From NCBI RefSeq assembly GCF_025698545.1, contig NC_068569.1, positions 10,726,001 to 10,790,000 of the forward strand: a stretch of DNA of 64,000 bases, given 5' to 3'. Shown piece after piece: positions 16,800 through 30,530 of this stretch; positions within the stretch are counted from its first letter, which is position 1, and each line of letters opens with the position of its first letter. A program made the position numbers and the translations under genes. The notes under the pieces were generated by a model. It had not been told where the DNA came from. It did not search any database and saw only the letters and a program-made list of their open reading frames with translations. Source of the DNA: Gossypium raimondii. Taxonomy: Eukaryota; Streptophyta; Magnoliopsida; Malvales; Malvaceae.

Positions 16800-19700
16800 G
16801 CTCTAACTTTTTTTTCTTCTTCTGAAATTGTGCATTAAATGGATAACATCCCTTGGCAATTTGATACATAACTTGTATAATTTTTAAAATTTATGAGTAG
16901 ATTGAAAATATAACGAATATTTTATTATACATTTTTGTATTTTCAAATCATTTAAGGTGTAAGTTATGAAATGGTTCCCATCCTCAGCATTTGTGGAATC
17001 TAAAAACTTGTGTGGGTATATATAGAGAGAAGTAAAATAAATAAAATTTAAACGCTGCCATGTTGGCTAATAATAGCAAATGGAGTATCCCCCCGTAAAG
17101 AACAAAAATGGGCCTATTCGATGAAATCCATTAAATATATAAATATGAACTTTTTAGACCCACACAGTCACTTTTTGACCCACATAAAGCGCATAAAGAA
17201 GCCTCTGTTTCAACGGATTGACAAGGACCCATTAAATTCCAATGAATGATGTAGACCTCAATGGTTAGCTATATCTGAGTATGTGGCAAACTCATCCATA
17301 TTTCAGATAACTTTGAAATTCTTCTCCTTTTTCCCCCTTTTTTTCTTTTTCTATAAATTGGTATCAATAAAAGGTCGCCACAATTCCCATCTCTCTTCAA
17401 ACATCAAGTTGTTTCGATGGATTGAGTTTTTCTGATGTGTCAATCTTGCCATCATCTTTAATAAGATATTAACATATTTATGGTTCGCTGACAATATATT
17501 AATTACAAACTTTTATCTATTTATATTGTTTTTTAATATCGTATTTTAAAGATTTTTTATATATTTAAATATATTAAGAATCGTAAAAGCATGAGATGGA
17601 GCATGACAAAGTAATTAAAAAGAAAAAAAAGAACCCTAAAATTATGAAACCGTTGTGGTCCAGATTGTTGTTATATATATGTACAGTCAAAAAACAAATC
17701 CAGCAATAGACACACGTCCTTGCCGGCATACAATAACTACGATGGAACGGCGGACATGCACATGCATTGTACATTCATTTATTCACGTCGTTAAGAGATG
17801 TGACAATTTGAATATTATATAACAATCAACCAATTAATTATTGAAGACTTGAATTTTCAACGACAGCTTATGCAAATAGTAGTCTGATTTGATAACAAAA
17901 ACCAATTTTATTCCTATTCTCACTGCAATTGGCTTTGCTTTTGGATTCATTCATATTTTGTCAAACAGATAAGATATAAGTATGATATTGCAACTGGTTA
18001 TATATAACTATAACAATGACTGGTCCATGTTAAAGCTATCATCATTAAAGAAACTTCTATGAAAAAATGAATAAATAACAATGATTTTAGGATACACTTC
18101 AAAAATGAAATTAAATATTTTCTATAAATTTTTTTGCTTATTTTTTATTTTTTAATTAATTTGTTGATACAAAATACAATAACGGAGAAAGACAAAAAGG
18201 AGTAAGGAGAAGATTAATGTGATGTATAGAGACTAAGAGTCAAAACTAGGAATAACTGGTTTGATTGAGAGGACAGGTGCTCAAAGCTTTAGGATGTTAA
18301 AAGCTCATCCCCTGTTCATAATTTTTCAAGGTATTTATAGGAAATGTCTCATTGTCCTATGGCATGATATTATGATATTATAATAATATGAATTAGTTAA
18401 GTCTAAATAAACTTCTTATTGTCTTGAAAGTATGTTCACATTAGAATAGTTTTCATCTTTAAACCTAGATAATAGGCACGGGTGATGCATGCTCAATAAG
18501 TCACTGTAGAGTCAACTATATCGCTTGAACTTACCACGTGTTTTCATGATAGAATGATACAACATAATTAAAAATATATTATGATTATTTAACCTTACTC
18601 GTGAAATTAAAAATTACCCTTATATTGTATCAAATAATTACTTTTTCTCTTTAAATGTTTAAAATGAAAATTATAAATTTCCGTGTGATGTTTTAAATTA
18701 CGAGTCTAGTATTTTTCAATGATTTGAATTTGTTGATAACAGCTTCAATTTCTTTTAGATGGAAATCATAATAGTAATGAGCTGGCTATGTTGATATGCT
18801 CCGAAAAATTTGTTAGGGAGGGCAATTTGTTCGGCCTAGCCGATAAATCACAACAGCGAAGAAAAGCTTGATTCTCAAATTGCATCTGTGCATGGACCGG
18901 GTCGAATCATAAATTAAGATTTTTTTATTGGTTTAAATTTAATTAAACTCAAAATTAATTTTAAAAAATCATAACATTATTTAACACTATATTAAAAGAT
19001 AAATTATCTCAAAAACTTGTCTTAAGGAAAAAACTGCGTTGAATCATCTCGAAGCCCCCTCCTTATGAAATATTGCAATGACTTTATCACGATTTTTTGG
19101 GCTGTTACTATGATCGAATAGCTAGTTAGTGGAGACTTGTAAGAATCTTTCTTAGTTTACATGATTTTTTAGAAATTTTATAAATAGGGACGTGATAACT
19201 ATATTGTAAGATGTAGTAAAAATAAAATATATAAATAGATGTAACATTTATAACTTATTACACTTTTAATCGATTTATGAATTTTATAATACTATATTAA
19301 TAATTACTCATATTCAAATAACATATTTTATATTTATTAATTATTATTATTATAAATAGTAAATTGGATAAGGTCAAACCAATCGTAAGTACAAATTTCT
19401 ATATTTAGATTCAACCTTCTTTTTTTTAACTACAGGAACATTGGGAAAAATTATTCTACCAAACTATACATTAATGCTTCGTTTGGATTTTTGTGTATGT
19501 GACAATTTCAATATTTTTTAAGGTGAATATTTGAATATCACAATGCGATCTGCCCATGAAAATTTCATATCAATTATTATAGTTGAGAAATGTATTATAA
19601 ATTAATTAGCTGCTTCCTCGTTTCCTAAATCAATTATTATATTGTTTTTCTGTTTAAAAAGAAGGGACCATCCCTATTTGTAGGTGTTAGAAGACATTAG

Positions 19701-22700
19701 AAATTGGGTATTGAAATATTTTGTTGTTTATAGGATTTTTATGTATTTCATGAAAATAAAATTTTATAACTATCGAAAAATTACATATAGTGTTAAAATG
19801 TTGTAACAATAATTCCTCATGTTTGTACGAGGTTTGGCAGGAGACTTTTCCTCTCCTTTTTTAACATGCGTGAGTTGCACTCTCTTGAAGCTGGAGTTTA
19901 GAAAATGATTATAGAGAATAAGATTTCTTTGATCGTTAAAGCTGGTGCAGGAAGAAGAAGCTAAATCCATTAACCAATGACTTTTTTCCTTTTAAGTACA
20001 CAAAGTCCAACAAAATTTAAGGGTATGACTTAGACCGCATGCGTAATAGACATCTTCCTTACTTGGTGTTTTAAGCCTAAAACCACGGGGAAGTTATATG
20101 AATACAATAATATATGGAAGCTATAACAACGTGGCTCATCCATTTCATGACGACATTTTTTTTTTGTTGCTCAAATATAAGAAATGCCACTATCTCACGA
20201 AATCATGATTAGCTTAGGTTAACATATATGTATGGAGGTTTGGAGGAGGCGGTTGTTTGTAATCAATGAATGCACTTTTTCGAGAGTGGATGGATAGGAA
20301 TTGTGCATGCAATACAGTAATCCTTTATTTTATCTTATCTTATTTTATTTACTTTATCTTTGCTTAATTTATAGGATTTCTAACCGAAATTGCTAACCAA
20401 ATTCATTTAAAAAAAATAAAACTTTTAACTTTTCTGCCTTCCTCTCTCCGGCAAGTAAACTATCTTATTCCTTAATGATTTTTGAAAATGAAAGGTTGTT
20501 CATCTACAATTAGTGTTCATATAATAGTGGAGGTTGAGCATGGCATCCAATCACTTCAATCCTTTAATCATATTATTAATTTGGTTAATTTCTTGCTACC
20601 TTCTTTTATTTAAAATAATAATAATAATCCGAAACGCGTCTCAAAGATACCCCTCCTTGAGTTCATTGTTCATACGCAAATTTCAATCCATGCACTGTAC
20701 ATAAAAATAAAAAAAGAAGATTGTTGTTAATGCCAATTTCATTTATTTATTCATGGAATCTTTTATTAATGTTTTTCTATTAGAAGCGTGAACTCCTCAT
20801 TTTTTTGGGCCAAAGAAAAACCCATCTGCTCATTTTTTAATTAGTTTTTTTTTTTTAAAGAGTGTCCCTATATCCATTAAAATAAAGTAAGCCTATCGCT
20901 TAACTCCATTAAGAAGGGAAGGGGGGAGATTTAAATCAACAAGGAGAGGGCAAAATCGATTACAGTTAAAAACAAAAATTCTATCATTAGACATTGGCTA
21001 CTTAACACGCCCTCTCCGAATAAGAATGAAAAGAAAAACCTTCTATACACTTAAATTTCCTTTATTAGACTTTATGATACAACGAAAATCCCCAATCAAA
21101 TTTGTTTATATATGAATCACTGTTTAAGTGGCTTTGGAGTGCTTTCAAGGAAATGGCCATTAAAAGTAATAGAAATTTTAAAAGTTAGAATAAAAAAATA
21201 TTGTTATACCATTTTGTATATTTAAGAAGATTAGGGTTGGCTGATATAAAGTAACACTTAAAAGTGATGCTGTGCAAAATTTGAGTTGGATCTCTTCCTA
21301 TATTTGCTGTTTGTAACCTCATTTAATCGTTCTTATGTGTACCAAAAAAAAAAAAATTGAACAAATGCAGTAATTACACGCCATTACCCACCCTTAAAAG
21401 ACAACATGTTATATAACATGTATTAGTAATTAGTAATTACAAATGAAAAATACACCGTCCCACCTCCTTTCCCTTTAAAGGAAGAAAACTTATTTTCATT
21501 TCCCATGAAATATTTCATTCTACTATCAAAATTATTATGTGATGTGGCTTCTTGCACAAGTTATATGCCAAATACATGTGAATTTTAAACGTGATTTATC
21601 ATACAAATATTCAAGTGTCATATTCATTTGTTATATCACATGATAAATTTGAATTATTCTAAACGTAAAATAAGTAAATTGGGAAAAATTATTCATGATG
21701 AATGATCCGGTATTTCATCCATTTTTCCTAATCCAAATTTAAATTAAGTAATTTCATTTAAAATTAATTATAAAAATATCAATATAAAATTATAAATTAA
21801 TGTTTTATTTTTTAAATAATAAAACAAGTTATTAATTGGTTAAGACGAATTAAAGCCCAAGCTTCAATTTTAAAAAAAAAGTGATCCAAGAACATCTTTG
21901 CTTTAAAACACCCCATAACTCATTAATCCATTAATCAAATAAAAAGAGGCAACATTAATAAATATAGTTACTTCACTGCTTTTATTTTCTTAAAAAATGA
22001 TTTTGTTAAATCAAAATATTTCTTATGCTAATCGTCAAGATAAACAAACATACTACAAAACCAACGTACTTGAAGAACAATAGTAAATAAGAGGTAATCT
22101 ACTAATCTTAGACCAAAGGGTGAGGTCATAGGTATTATCTTCTTCCTTTTACCTTATTTTCTCTTTTCAAGAAAAAAAACACATTACTCTCGAGCTACAT
22201 TTATTCTATAAAATTCCAAAATATTTGAATTCAATGTAAACTCGATCCATAATTAAATTTACGATAACAAATTTGAATCAATTCTATATGAATTTTTATT
22301 AACTTTAAATATAAAATATTAAGAAAAGAATAATTTGAATTAGATGAGTTGAATTGTGATTGGGATAAGCAAATGTCTCGAATGAGCGTTTTATGACACC
22401 AACAATATTCACATGAAGTTTTATAGTTTATCTTATGGCAGTCGGATTATAGTATTCTTTTTGCTAGTCCTGCACTACACCATTCATTATAATTAAATAT
22501 TTCCCGCTGGTTGCAAACGCCGTTTAATATTATATCATCATTTTTCTTTTTGAGATGTTAAAGTTGGATTTATAAAAAATATTACTAATATAAATTCTAA
22601 AAATGAATAAAAGGAGTATATTAAAAAACCACTATATTACGTCACGTATTATGTAGGTAAAGGAAAAAATGTAAACAATATATTTTAATTGAATAATAGT

Positions 22701-23780
22701 TTTCAAAAAATATAAAAAATGCAAACTATAAAATTTAAATGCATAATCTATGGTTTTAAAAAGATATTGTATAATAAATCAAAAGATAAAAACCTCTCTG
22801 TTATATTAATTAATAAATTAAAAATCAAATCATTTAAAATAATTATAATCGAGTTGATGTCATTAACCATCCGTCGGAACAAGAGTTGAAAATATATTTC
22901 CATCCGAAGGTTAAAAAGAGTTTGAAAATAGACGATCGTGTTTTTGTTTGAATTTGTTTGGCGGTAATTCTGCACAAGTTCTTCCCACCAAAAATTTATT
23001 GTAATTATCGAGATGGCATATAACGTCCTTCACGCGCTTATGTCATACGTGCATGCAACTGCCAATAATTATTGGCGTTGCCAAAGTTGCCCATCAACTC
23101 TGCCAATGATGTCCTTTCCACGGTAGTTTTCATTCATCACGGCATTAGTGGAGAGTGGAAGTAATAAGAAGTAAAAAACAGAGATAAATTTATGAGAACT
23201 GATCCTCGGATTATGTAAATAATCTTTCTGTTTCTTTAATAAGCCAAAATAGAAGAAAATAGGGGTGTAAAAATAGAAGATGATCAAATTAGTGAAAGGT
23301 GAACTGTATAAGTGTAGTTATTACAAGTAAATCAACTTTATATTTAGAAAGATTAATCAATCAATTTGGATCAACGATACTTTTTATTTGTAGTTAGTGT
23401 AAAAATAGTAATGATGAGAGTACACACTGTAATAATACTATAACATAAAATATGAAATTAGATGCACCGTATCGCTCATTTAAATTCATTTAATTAAAAT
23501 TTTAAAAATAAATAAAACATCACTGATTAAATTGAAACTTCTAATTTTAAGATGAATGAATTAAAAATGAATATTTTTTTTATATAAACTCAGATATTAA
23601 CACCTCAATTGATAGCTTAACAATCAACTAAAACTAAACCTAATTTAAAACGGATAAATTAACCAAGTTAAGTGGATTATTAATTAAATTGATTAAAACT
23701 GAAGTGTGAACATCAGGGGTCCGAGAAGGCCTTCAGAAAAGGGTCCCATCCACACATTTCACTTTCAAACCCCGTGATTT
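16800..23780. other. Long AT-rich intergenic region upstream of the beta-galactosidase gene
   Basis: No gene supported on either strand. It consists of AT-rich, low-complexity DNA with decayed repeats. Around 18160-18360 the minus strand reads CCTATAAATACC, an LTR- or promoter-like TATA context, but no element ends were found. Confidence 0.5.
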
Positions 23781-23786
23781 AGAGGG

Positions 23787-23796
23787 TCTATAAATG
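23787..23796 (+). promoter_or_regulatory. TATA box of the beta-galactosidase gene
   Basis: TCTATAAATG is the best TATA match upstream of the ATG at 24202. It predicts a transcription start near 23820 and a 5' leader of about 380 nt, if that leader is not spliced. Confidence 0.55.
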
Positions 23797-23901
23797 AAGC
23801 TGCAAAACACCGGCAAAAACTCAAACCCTCTCGCTTCTCATTTGATTCACTAACTCCAAGAAAAAGAACAACCCTATTCAAGTTATAGTAAACACATTGT
23901 A

Positions 23902-23950
23902 ATGTGTTAGGTTTTAGCTTATGTTTCCCCTTTCAATGCCTCTCATTTAA
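23902..23950 (+). promoter_or_regulatory. Two minimal upstream ORFs in the beta-galactosidase leader
   Basis: ATG TGT TAG at 23902-23910, then a nine-codon frame at 23921-23950 (MFPLSMPLI, stop). Both lie between the predicted transcription start and the main ATG, so they could lower translation if the transcript begins at the TATA box above. This depends on the real transcription start. Confidence 0.4.
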
Positions 23951-24201
23951 GAAAAAAGGAGAGCTCAATTGTACAAACAAAAGACATAACCAGCTAGCGC
24001 CCTTTTTTCTTTTTTTTTTGGGTTTACTTGTCCTTGTCCCTCTTCTTTCTAAAACCATTCGTTTTTCCCACCCCTAAAAACAATCCTAGATAAAGAAGAA
24101 TAGAATAAAGTGCTCAAGTGAACGAATAAGGCAAAAAAAAGGGCATTCGTTACTTTGTTTAAAAACAAGAGGGGTCATTTCTTCATATTCTTTTTTTGGC
24201 C

Positions 24202-27200
24202 ATGGCCATCAATTCTAACTTCAAGCTTCCTATAATGTGGAATGCTTTTTTGGTTGCTCTGTTAGCTTCCTGGGTTTGTTCAGTTACTGCTTCTGTTTCC
24301 TATGACCGAAAGGCCATCACCATTAATGGCCAAAGGAGGATCCTCATTTCTGGTTCCATTCACTACCCAAGAAGCTCGCCTGAGGTATGCTTTCTCACTT
24401 CATTCTTTTTTTTTCTCTCTCCAAAATGTACTTGTTCGGGTCTTTTTATTTCCACTAACCCCCAAGTTTAACTATTTTTGAAGCATTTTTTTTTCATCTG
24501 AGTGTTTCCAAAGTTTCCTCTTTTATGTTAATGTAGCATGTTTAAGTTTTCTGCAAGTTGTTTGGTTGTTAAAAATATCTGGGTTTTTCTTGTTCTTTTA
24601 CAGATGTGGCCAGATCTTATACAGAAGGCTAAAGAAGGAGGGTTAGATGTGATTCAGACATATGTTTTTTGGAATGGCCATGAGCCTGCACCTGGCATGG
24701 TAATGAGAAGCAACATTTTGTTAAAGAAAAAAAAGAAGCTTTTTTTTGGGTTTAGAGGAGCTTTTGTTTTATCAAATGGCTTACTAAATTCTGAGTTTTG
24801 TCTCTATTTTTGGTTATTGTAGTATAACTTCGAAGGAAACTATGATTTGGTCAAATTTATTAAGCTGGTGAAGCAAGCAGGCCTCTATGTTCATCTCAGG
24901 ATTGGACCTTATGTCTGCGCTGAATGGAACTTTGGGTAATGCTAAATATTTTATTTTCTAAAAGTTAAAAAGATATTCAGGATAAAGTGTAGTTCAAGCA
25001 ATGATTTTTTATTTTACAGGGGTTTTCCTGTTTGGCTCAAGTACATTCCCGGTATCAATTTCAGAACAAACAACCGACCTTTCAAGGTTAGCCAGTTTCC
25101 GTCCATCAACAGGGTTTCATTGTATTCAATTTAGTAGTGTGATTGTCAGCCAGTTTCCGTCCATCGAAAGGGTTTCTTTGTATTCAATTTAATAGTGTGA
25201 TTGAATATCAGAAAAAAAAAATGAATTTTCCGCCTTGCTGTTCTTGAATTTTTTAAAAAACAAATATACTCACATACTTTAATTGCTATGATGAAGGCTC
25301 AGATGCAAAGATTTACTGAGAAGATTGTTGGTATGATGAAAGCTGAGAGGTTGTTTGAGTCTCAAGGAGGTCCTATTATTCTATCTCAGGTAGACAATTT
25401 CAGTACATTGTAGTTATAATTAATTTCTTGATTTGGCACTTTGCTCCGAGTATTCTCACTTCTCAGTTTAAGATTGGATATTCATTGGAATGCAATGATG
25501 AACTAAGAAACAGTGCCTTATATAATCTCTGCTTTTGACAGATTGAAAATGAATATGGGCCCATGGAATACGAACTTGGAGCACCTGGTAAAGCTTACAG
25601 TGACTGGGCAGCTAAAATGGCTGTAGGACTAGGCACTGGTGTCCCATGGGTCATGTGCAAGCAAGATGATGCACCTGATCCTATTGTAAGCATACCCTGC
25701 CATTTATTCTTCAACCTTTTTTTTATGGAAAATTCCATATCCAACTGTAATGGCCATCATATTATATTCAATCTTCTTTAGTGGAGTTTGCTAGTGGATA
25801 GTGTGTTGTCTGCTTGTTGCTCATGGTTGAAATGAACACAGTTGTCTCACTGCACATGGCTCAGCTTTGCAATTTCCTAGTCCTATCTGTTAAGAATGTT
25901 TTTATTTTATCCTTTCTGGACTTCTGTTTTTTGTTATAATATACGGTGACCATGTTCCTTTCATCAATCATTATTGCATTTGTTTGAACTTACATAGTGA
26001 GTGGTGTCAGTGAAGAAAACTGTCTTTTTCAATGGTCGGAGATGTCTAAACAGTTGACTATTTCTAAGTTGATTCCCAATGGCATAGACATGAGGGATAA
26101 ATGTTTGATATAACCTTTTGACTTCTTGAATAATCTAGTCTTATCATGTATGGTTATTCAAGCGGAGGTGTTATTTTAAGTTAATAATTTCGAGTTTCCT
26201 TAACTTCTATCTCTTCCAACAGATTAACACCTGCAATGGTTTCTATTGTGACTACTTCTCTCCTAACAAGGCCTACAAACCAAAGATGTGGACTGAAGCC
26301 TGGACAGGCTGGTAAGCCTATTGTTTTTGTGAGGATTATCATTTTTTACTCCTTTGCTCGAAAACTACAAGTTAAAAAATATAAAGATGTCTCCTGGATG
26401 ATAATTTCATTTGATTTTTTTTTTTTTTTTTTTACTTTTTATGGTGTAGGTATACTGAATTTGGAGGGGCAGTTCCTTACCGACCTGCTGAAGACATGGC
26501 ATTTGCTGTTGCGAGGTTTATACAGAAAGGAGGAGCCTTCATAAATTATTATATGGTAATCAACTTGCTTTTCCAATTTACCAAGTTCAATCTGGGGAAG
26601 AGTAAGTTCATATATACTTGTTATTCATCTTAACAGTATCAAGGAGGAACAAATTTTGGCCGAACTGCTGGGGGTCCATTCATTGCTACTAGCTATGATT
26701 ATGATGCTCCTCTTGATGAATATGGTACGTACAGAGTATCAATGGTGCACTTTTGTAGTTGACCCTGCATCATCTAGTTTCTATTATTTTCTTAGTTTAA
26801 AACCATGCAGTCTATGTTTTCAGCCTTCATTGTGAGCGGAAATATATTTTAAGAATTAGTTCCTCGATATTGATTTGAAGAAGAACCGTTTTGTTGTCAT
26901 GCAGGACTAAAGAGGCAACCAAAGTGGGGCCATTTGAAGGATTTGCATAGGGCTATAAAGCTCTGTGAACCAGCTTTAGTAAATGGAGATCCCACTGTGA
27001 TTCAACTTGGAAACTATGAGGAGGTTAATACGACTTATATTTCTAAGAACCTTAGTCATAATACTGTAAATTGTTTGTATGGGAAACTTATGTATAATTC
27101 CATTTGAACCATTCAGGCTCATGTATTTAATTACAAGACCGGAGGTTGTGCGGCCTTCCTTGCGAATTACAACCCAAATTCTTACGCAAAAGTTGCCTTT

Positions 27201-30027
27201 AGGAACATGCACTACAACCTACCTCCTTGGTCCATCAGCATTCTTCCTGACTGCAAGAATACTGTGTATAACACTGCAAGGGTGAGAAACATCTAATAAA
27301 CTTCATAATGATTTTATTCTATTTTTAGCAATATTTTATCAAGATGATTTCTGGCCAAGCATCTTGCAAAGAAAGCTTATCCAAATTAATATCACACATT
27401 CTATTTTTTGTGGTGTGTCCTATTGCTTATTTTGAGATGGCTTCCACATTGAAGTTCTTTTTGTGGAATTAATACAAGAGGAATCAGCCAATGTTTTCTC
27501 TTTTCCCTCTGTTGACAATATGAAAGAAACATGATATTGATAGGTTGGTGCCCAAATTTCACGGAAGAAGATGGTTCCTGTTCCCATGCATGGAGGATTC
27601 TCTTGGCAGGCATGCAATGACGAGACAGCTTCAGATGTTGACAGTACATTCACGATGGTTGGGTTGTTGGAGCAGATAAATACAACTAGAGATGCGACTG
27701 ACTATTTGTGGTACACAACAAAGTAAGTAGTGAATAGCAATACCTCATTTCAATTTGCATCATCTGTCTTTATTCAACTTAGTTATCTCAAAGCATTCTT
27801 TTCATTCCTTGATAAATAAAAGCAAGATTCCATTAAAATCTTGTTTAATTTCCATTATTTGACTTAGTAATATTTTGTATATTCTGTTTCCATTCGCAGT
27901 GTTAAGATTGACCCCAGGGAAGGATTCTTGAAGAATGGAAAATCTCCTGTTCTCACTATCTTTTCAGCTGGCCATGCTTTGCATGTTTTTGTCAATGGTC
28001 AACTATCAGGTCAGATTGTTGTTGGATTTATACATGTGTGTGTATTTGTTTATCTAGTAGACCACCTTATGTAGGTCGATTCTACTGTGTTGGCTTGTGG
28101 TGCCTGCTTTAAGGACAATTAGCATTTATGTCTAACATTTTTTCTTTGCCCCTAATTGGTTTTATCAGGAAGTTCCTATGGAAGTCTAGAATTCCCCAAA
28201 CTAACATTCAACCAAGGTGTTAATCTGAGAGCTGGTGTCAATACAATTTCACTTCTAAGCATTGCTGTTGGTCTCCCCGTATGCTCTCTCTCTCTCTCTC
28301 TGCTGAAAGCTTCATACCTATGGAATTTGTCTACAGATTATTGAATTTGTTGTTTGAATGCAGAATGTCGGTCCACATTTTGAGACATGGAATGCTGGTA
28401 TTCTTGGCCCTGTTACATTGAATGGTCTGAATGAGGGAAGGAGAGATCTCTCATGGCAGAAATGGTCTTACAAGGTATTTTTCTTGCATGCTAGTATTTA
28501 TTCTCAAGTTGTTCTTATGTGCTAAGGGGTTGTTTGGTTATTTATCCCTTTGCAGATTGGCCTTAAGGGAGAAGCATTGAGTCTTCATTCACTAAGTGGT
28601 AGTTCCTCAGTGGAGTGGGCAAAGGGGTCATTAGTGGCACAGAGGCAACCGCTGACATGGTACAAAGTAAGTATCTCAAAATACAACCGAACATCAGAGT
28701 CTATGACCTGCTGTCTAGAGTTGCATTACTGCAAATGTCATCATGGTTTCAAAGATCATATATATATTCCTGCAAAAGCGTTGCATGAATATCGTTTTGG
28801 TCATTTCTTAAAGCTTGGATCTATTGGCCCTAGAGTTGACAGTGCCTTATAGTAGTAAGCTTTTATTGACATTCTTATTAAATATTGCAGACAACTTTCA
28901 ATGCTCCGGCTGGAAATGCTCCGTTGGCCTTAGATATGAATAGTATGGGAAAAGGTCAGATTTGGATAAATGGACAAAGCATTGGACGCCACTGGCCTGC
29001 ATATAAAGCATCTGGAAATTGTGGTGCCTGTAACTATGCTGGAACATTTAGGGAGAACAAATGTGGAACTAATTGTGGAGAGGCATCTCAAAGATGGTAA
29101 GAGAAACAAACTATTCTTCTTCACAGTTTCTCTTACAAGCAAAGGAGTTGTTGAGAGACTGACTTGTGGTTGCTAACTTGTATTTAGGTATCATGTTCCT
29201 CGTTCATGGCTCAACCCGACTGGGAACTTGTTGGTTGTGTTTGAAGAATCGGGTGGAGATCCAAATGGAATTTCATTGGTTCGCAGAGAAACTGACAGTG
29301 TTTGTGCTGATATCTATGAGTGGCAACCAACCCTAATGAATTACGAGATGCAAGCCTCTGGTAAAGTCAACAAACCCCTAAGGCCAAAAGTCCATTTAGA
29401 GTGTGATGCAGGGCAGAAAATCTCGGCTGTAAAGTTTGCTAGCTTTGGAACTCCTGAAGGGGTCTGTGGAAGCTACCGTGAAGGAAGTTGTCATGCTCAC
29501 CACTCATATGATGCTTTTAATAGGGTATGTTCCATTCGCTTGCTCTTTTTCATCTTGTTTTATTGTTGGAATAGCGGATAATAAACCCATGATTGAGTTG
29601 TGAAAACTCTGGATTTTGCTACATGTTCAGATTTTAAGCTGTTTCTGGCAATCCTTACTAGCAATGCAAGTCTATGAATTCTCCCATTCTGATTGGTTTT
29701 CCTTCCCCCTTCGGATATATACACCAAACTATCTGAGTCACCTATTCCATCCCGAAATAACATTACTAGCAAATTAATGGCGGACTAACAACCAAGGAAC
29801 TTGAAAATCTCAACATCTACATTTTCCAACCATGTTAACTTTTTGTCTCCACTCTTTACTGCTCTTGTTTCGTGTCATAGCTCTTTGAACATTGACCTGT
29901 GTCTTTGTCCTTGCAGCTTTGCTTAGGACAGAACTTCTGCACAGTGACCGTAGCTCCTGAAATGTTTGGAGGAGACCCGTGTCCTAGTGTCATGAAGAAG
30001 CTCTCAGTGGAGGTCATTTGCAGCTGA
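24202..30027 (+). CDS. BGAL1: Secreted beta-galactosidase, GH35, BGAL1-like
   Basis: Retaining exo-beta-galactosidase, expected in the apoplast trimming galactose from pectic galactan or arabinogalactan side chains. Nineteen exons: 24202-24384, 24604-24699, 24823-24935, 25020-25086, 25297-25389, 25542-25685, 26223-26311, 26450-26555, 26637-26724, 26905-27023, 27117-27281, 27544-27722, 27900-28009, 28169-28278, 28364-28474, 28556-28666, 28891-29096, 29188-29524, 29917-30027. All phases close, giving 845 residues, like Arabidopsis BGAL1. A hydrophobic signal peptide precedes [24 protein letters not shown] is the family signature. IENEYGP carries the acid/base Glu (about residue 188) and WTEAWTGW the nucleophile (about 257). 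The Cys-rich SUEL-type lectin domain fills the last 85 residues. An in-frame TTG codon lies two codons upstream, but the ATG at 24202 is preferred. The family's usual YHGGTNFGR reads YQGGTNFGR here. Confidence 0.96.
25090..25204. repeat. 58-bp tandem duplication in beta-galactosidase intron 4
   Basis: AGCCAGTTTCCGTCCATC begins at 25090 and again at 25148. The two units run through GTATTCAATTTA and TAGTGTGATTG with a few substitutions. It lies just inside the intron that follows exon 4. Confidence 0.85.
28283..28302. repeat. CT microsatellite in intron 14 of the beta-galactosidase gene
   Basis: Short CT dinucleotide run immediately after the donor site of the exon ending at 28278. Confidence 0.75.
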
Positions 30028-30507
30028 TGGAGCTCATCAGAAAGTACATGAAATAAACATGGTTCTTCATTGTTTTTTCTCAATCCAACATGTCATTCTG
30101 CACTTTTTTGGGTTATTTTGGATAAATAAGCCCACAATCCCCAGATCACAACACCAACCATTTGTTTTGGCATTCCCAGGTGAAGTTGTACAAATGCACA
30201 ACACACCCCCTGGGTATAATAAGCTCTTATATAAATTGTGAAAAATGATTGGAGATAAGCTCTATGTATATATACAAATTGTTCGTTCTGCATGATATAC
30301 AGAAGGAAGCAGTGATCAGAGCCAGTAGAAGCTCATTGAGACGACAGTTTATACTGAGTCCATGTGCAAAGGTTTTTGTTGTTTAGGATATTGAAAGCCT
30401 CTGGTTTGTAGTAAAAATTTATTGCCGTTGTAATCTATTTTAACTTCTTGGGAAGCAATCCCTTTATTGCTTTGTACTTTGTAATTGTAAGAAAAGCTTG
30501 AGAATGC

Positions 30508-30513
30508 AATAAA
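30508..30513 (+). terminator. Polyadenylation signal of the beta-galactosidase gene
   Basis: AATAAA lies 481 nt after the stop codon, in an AT-rich context that fits a 3' end near 30530. Confidence 0.5.
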
Positions 30514-30530
30514 ATCTAGTATTTCAAGAT

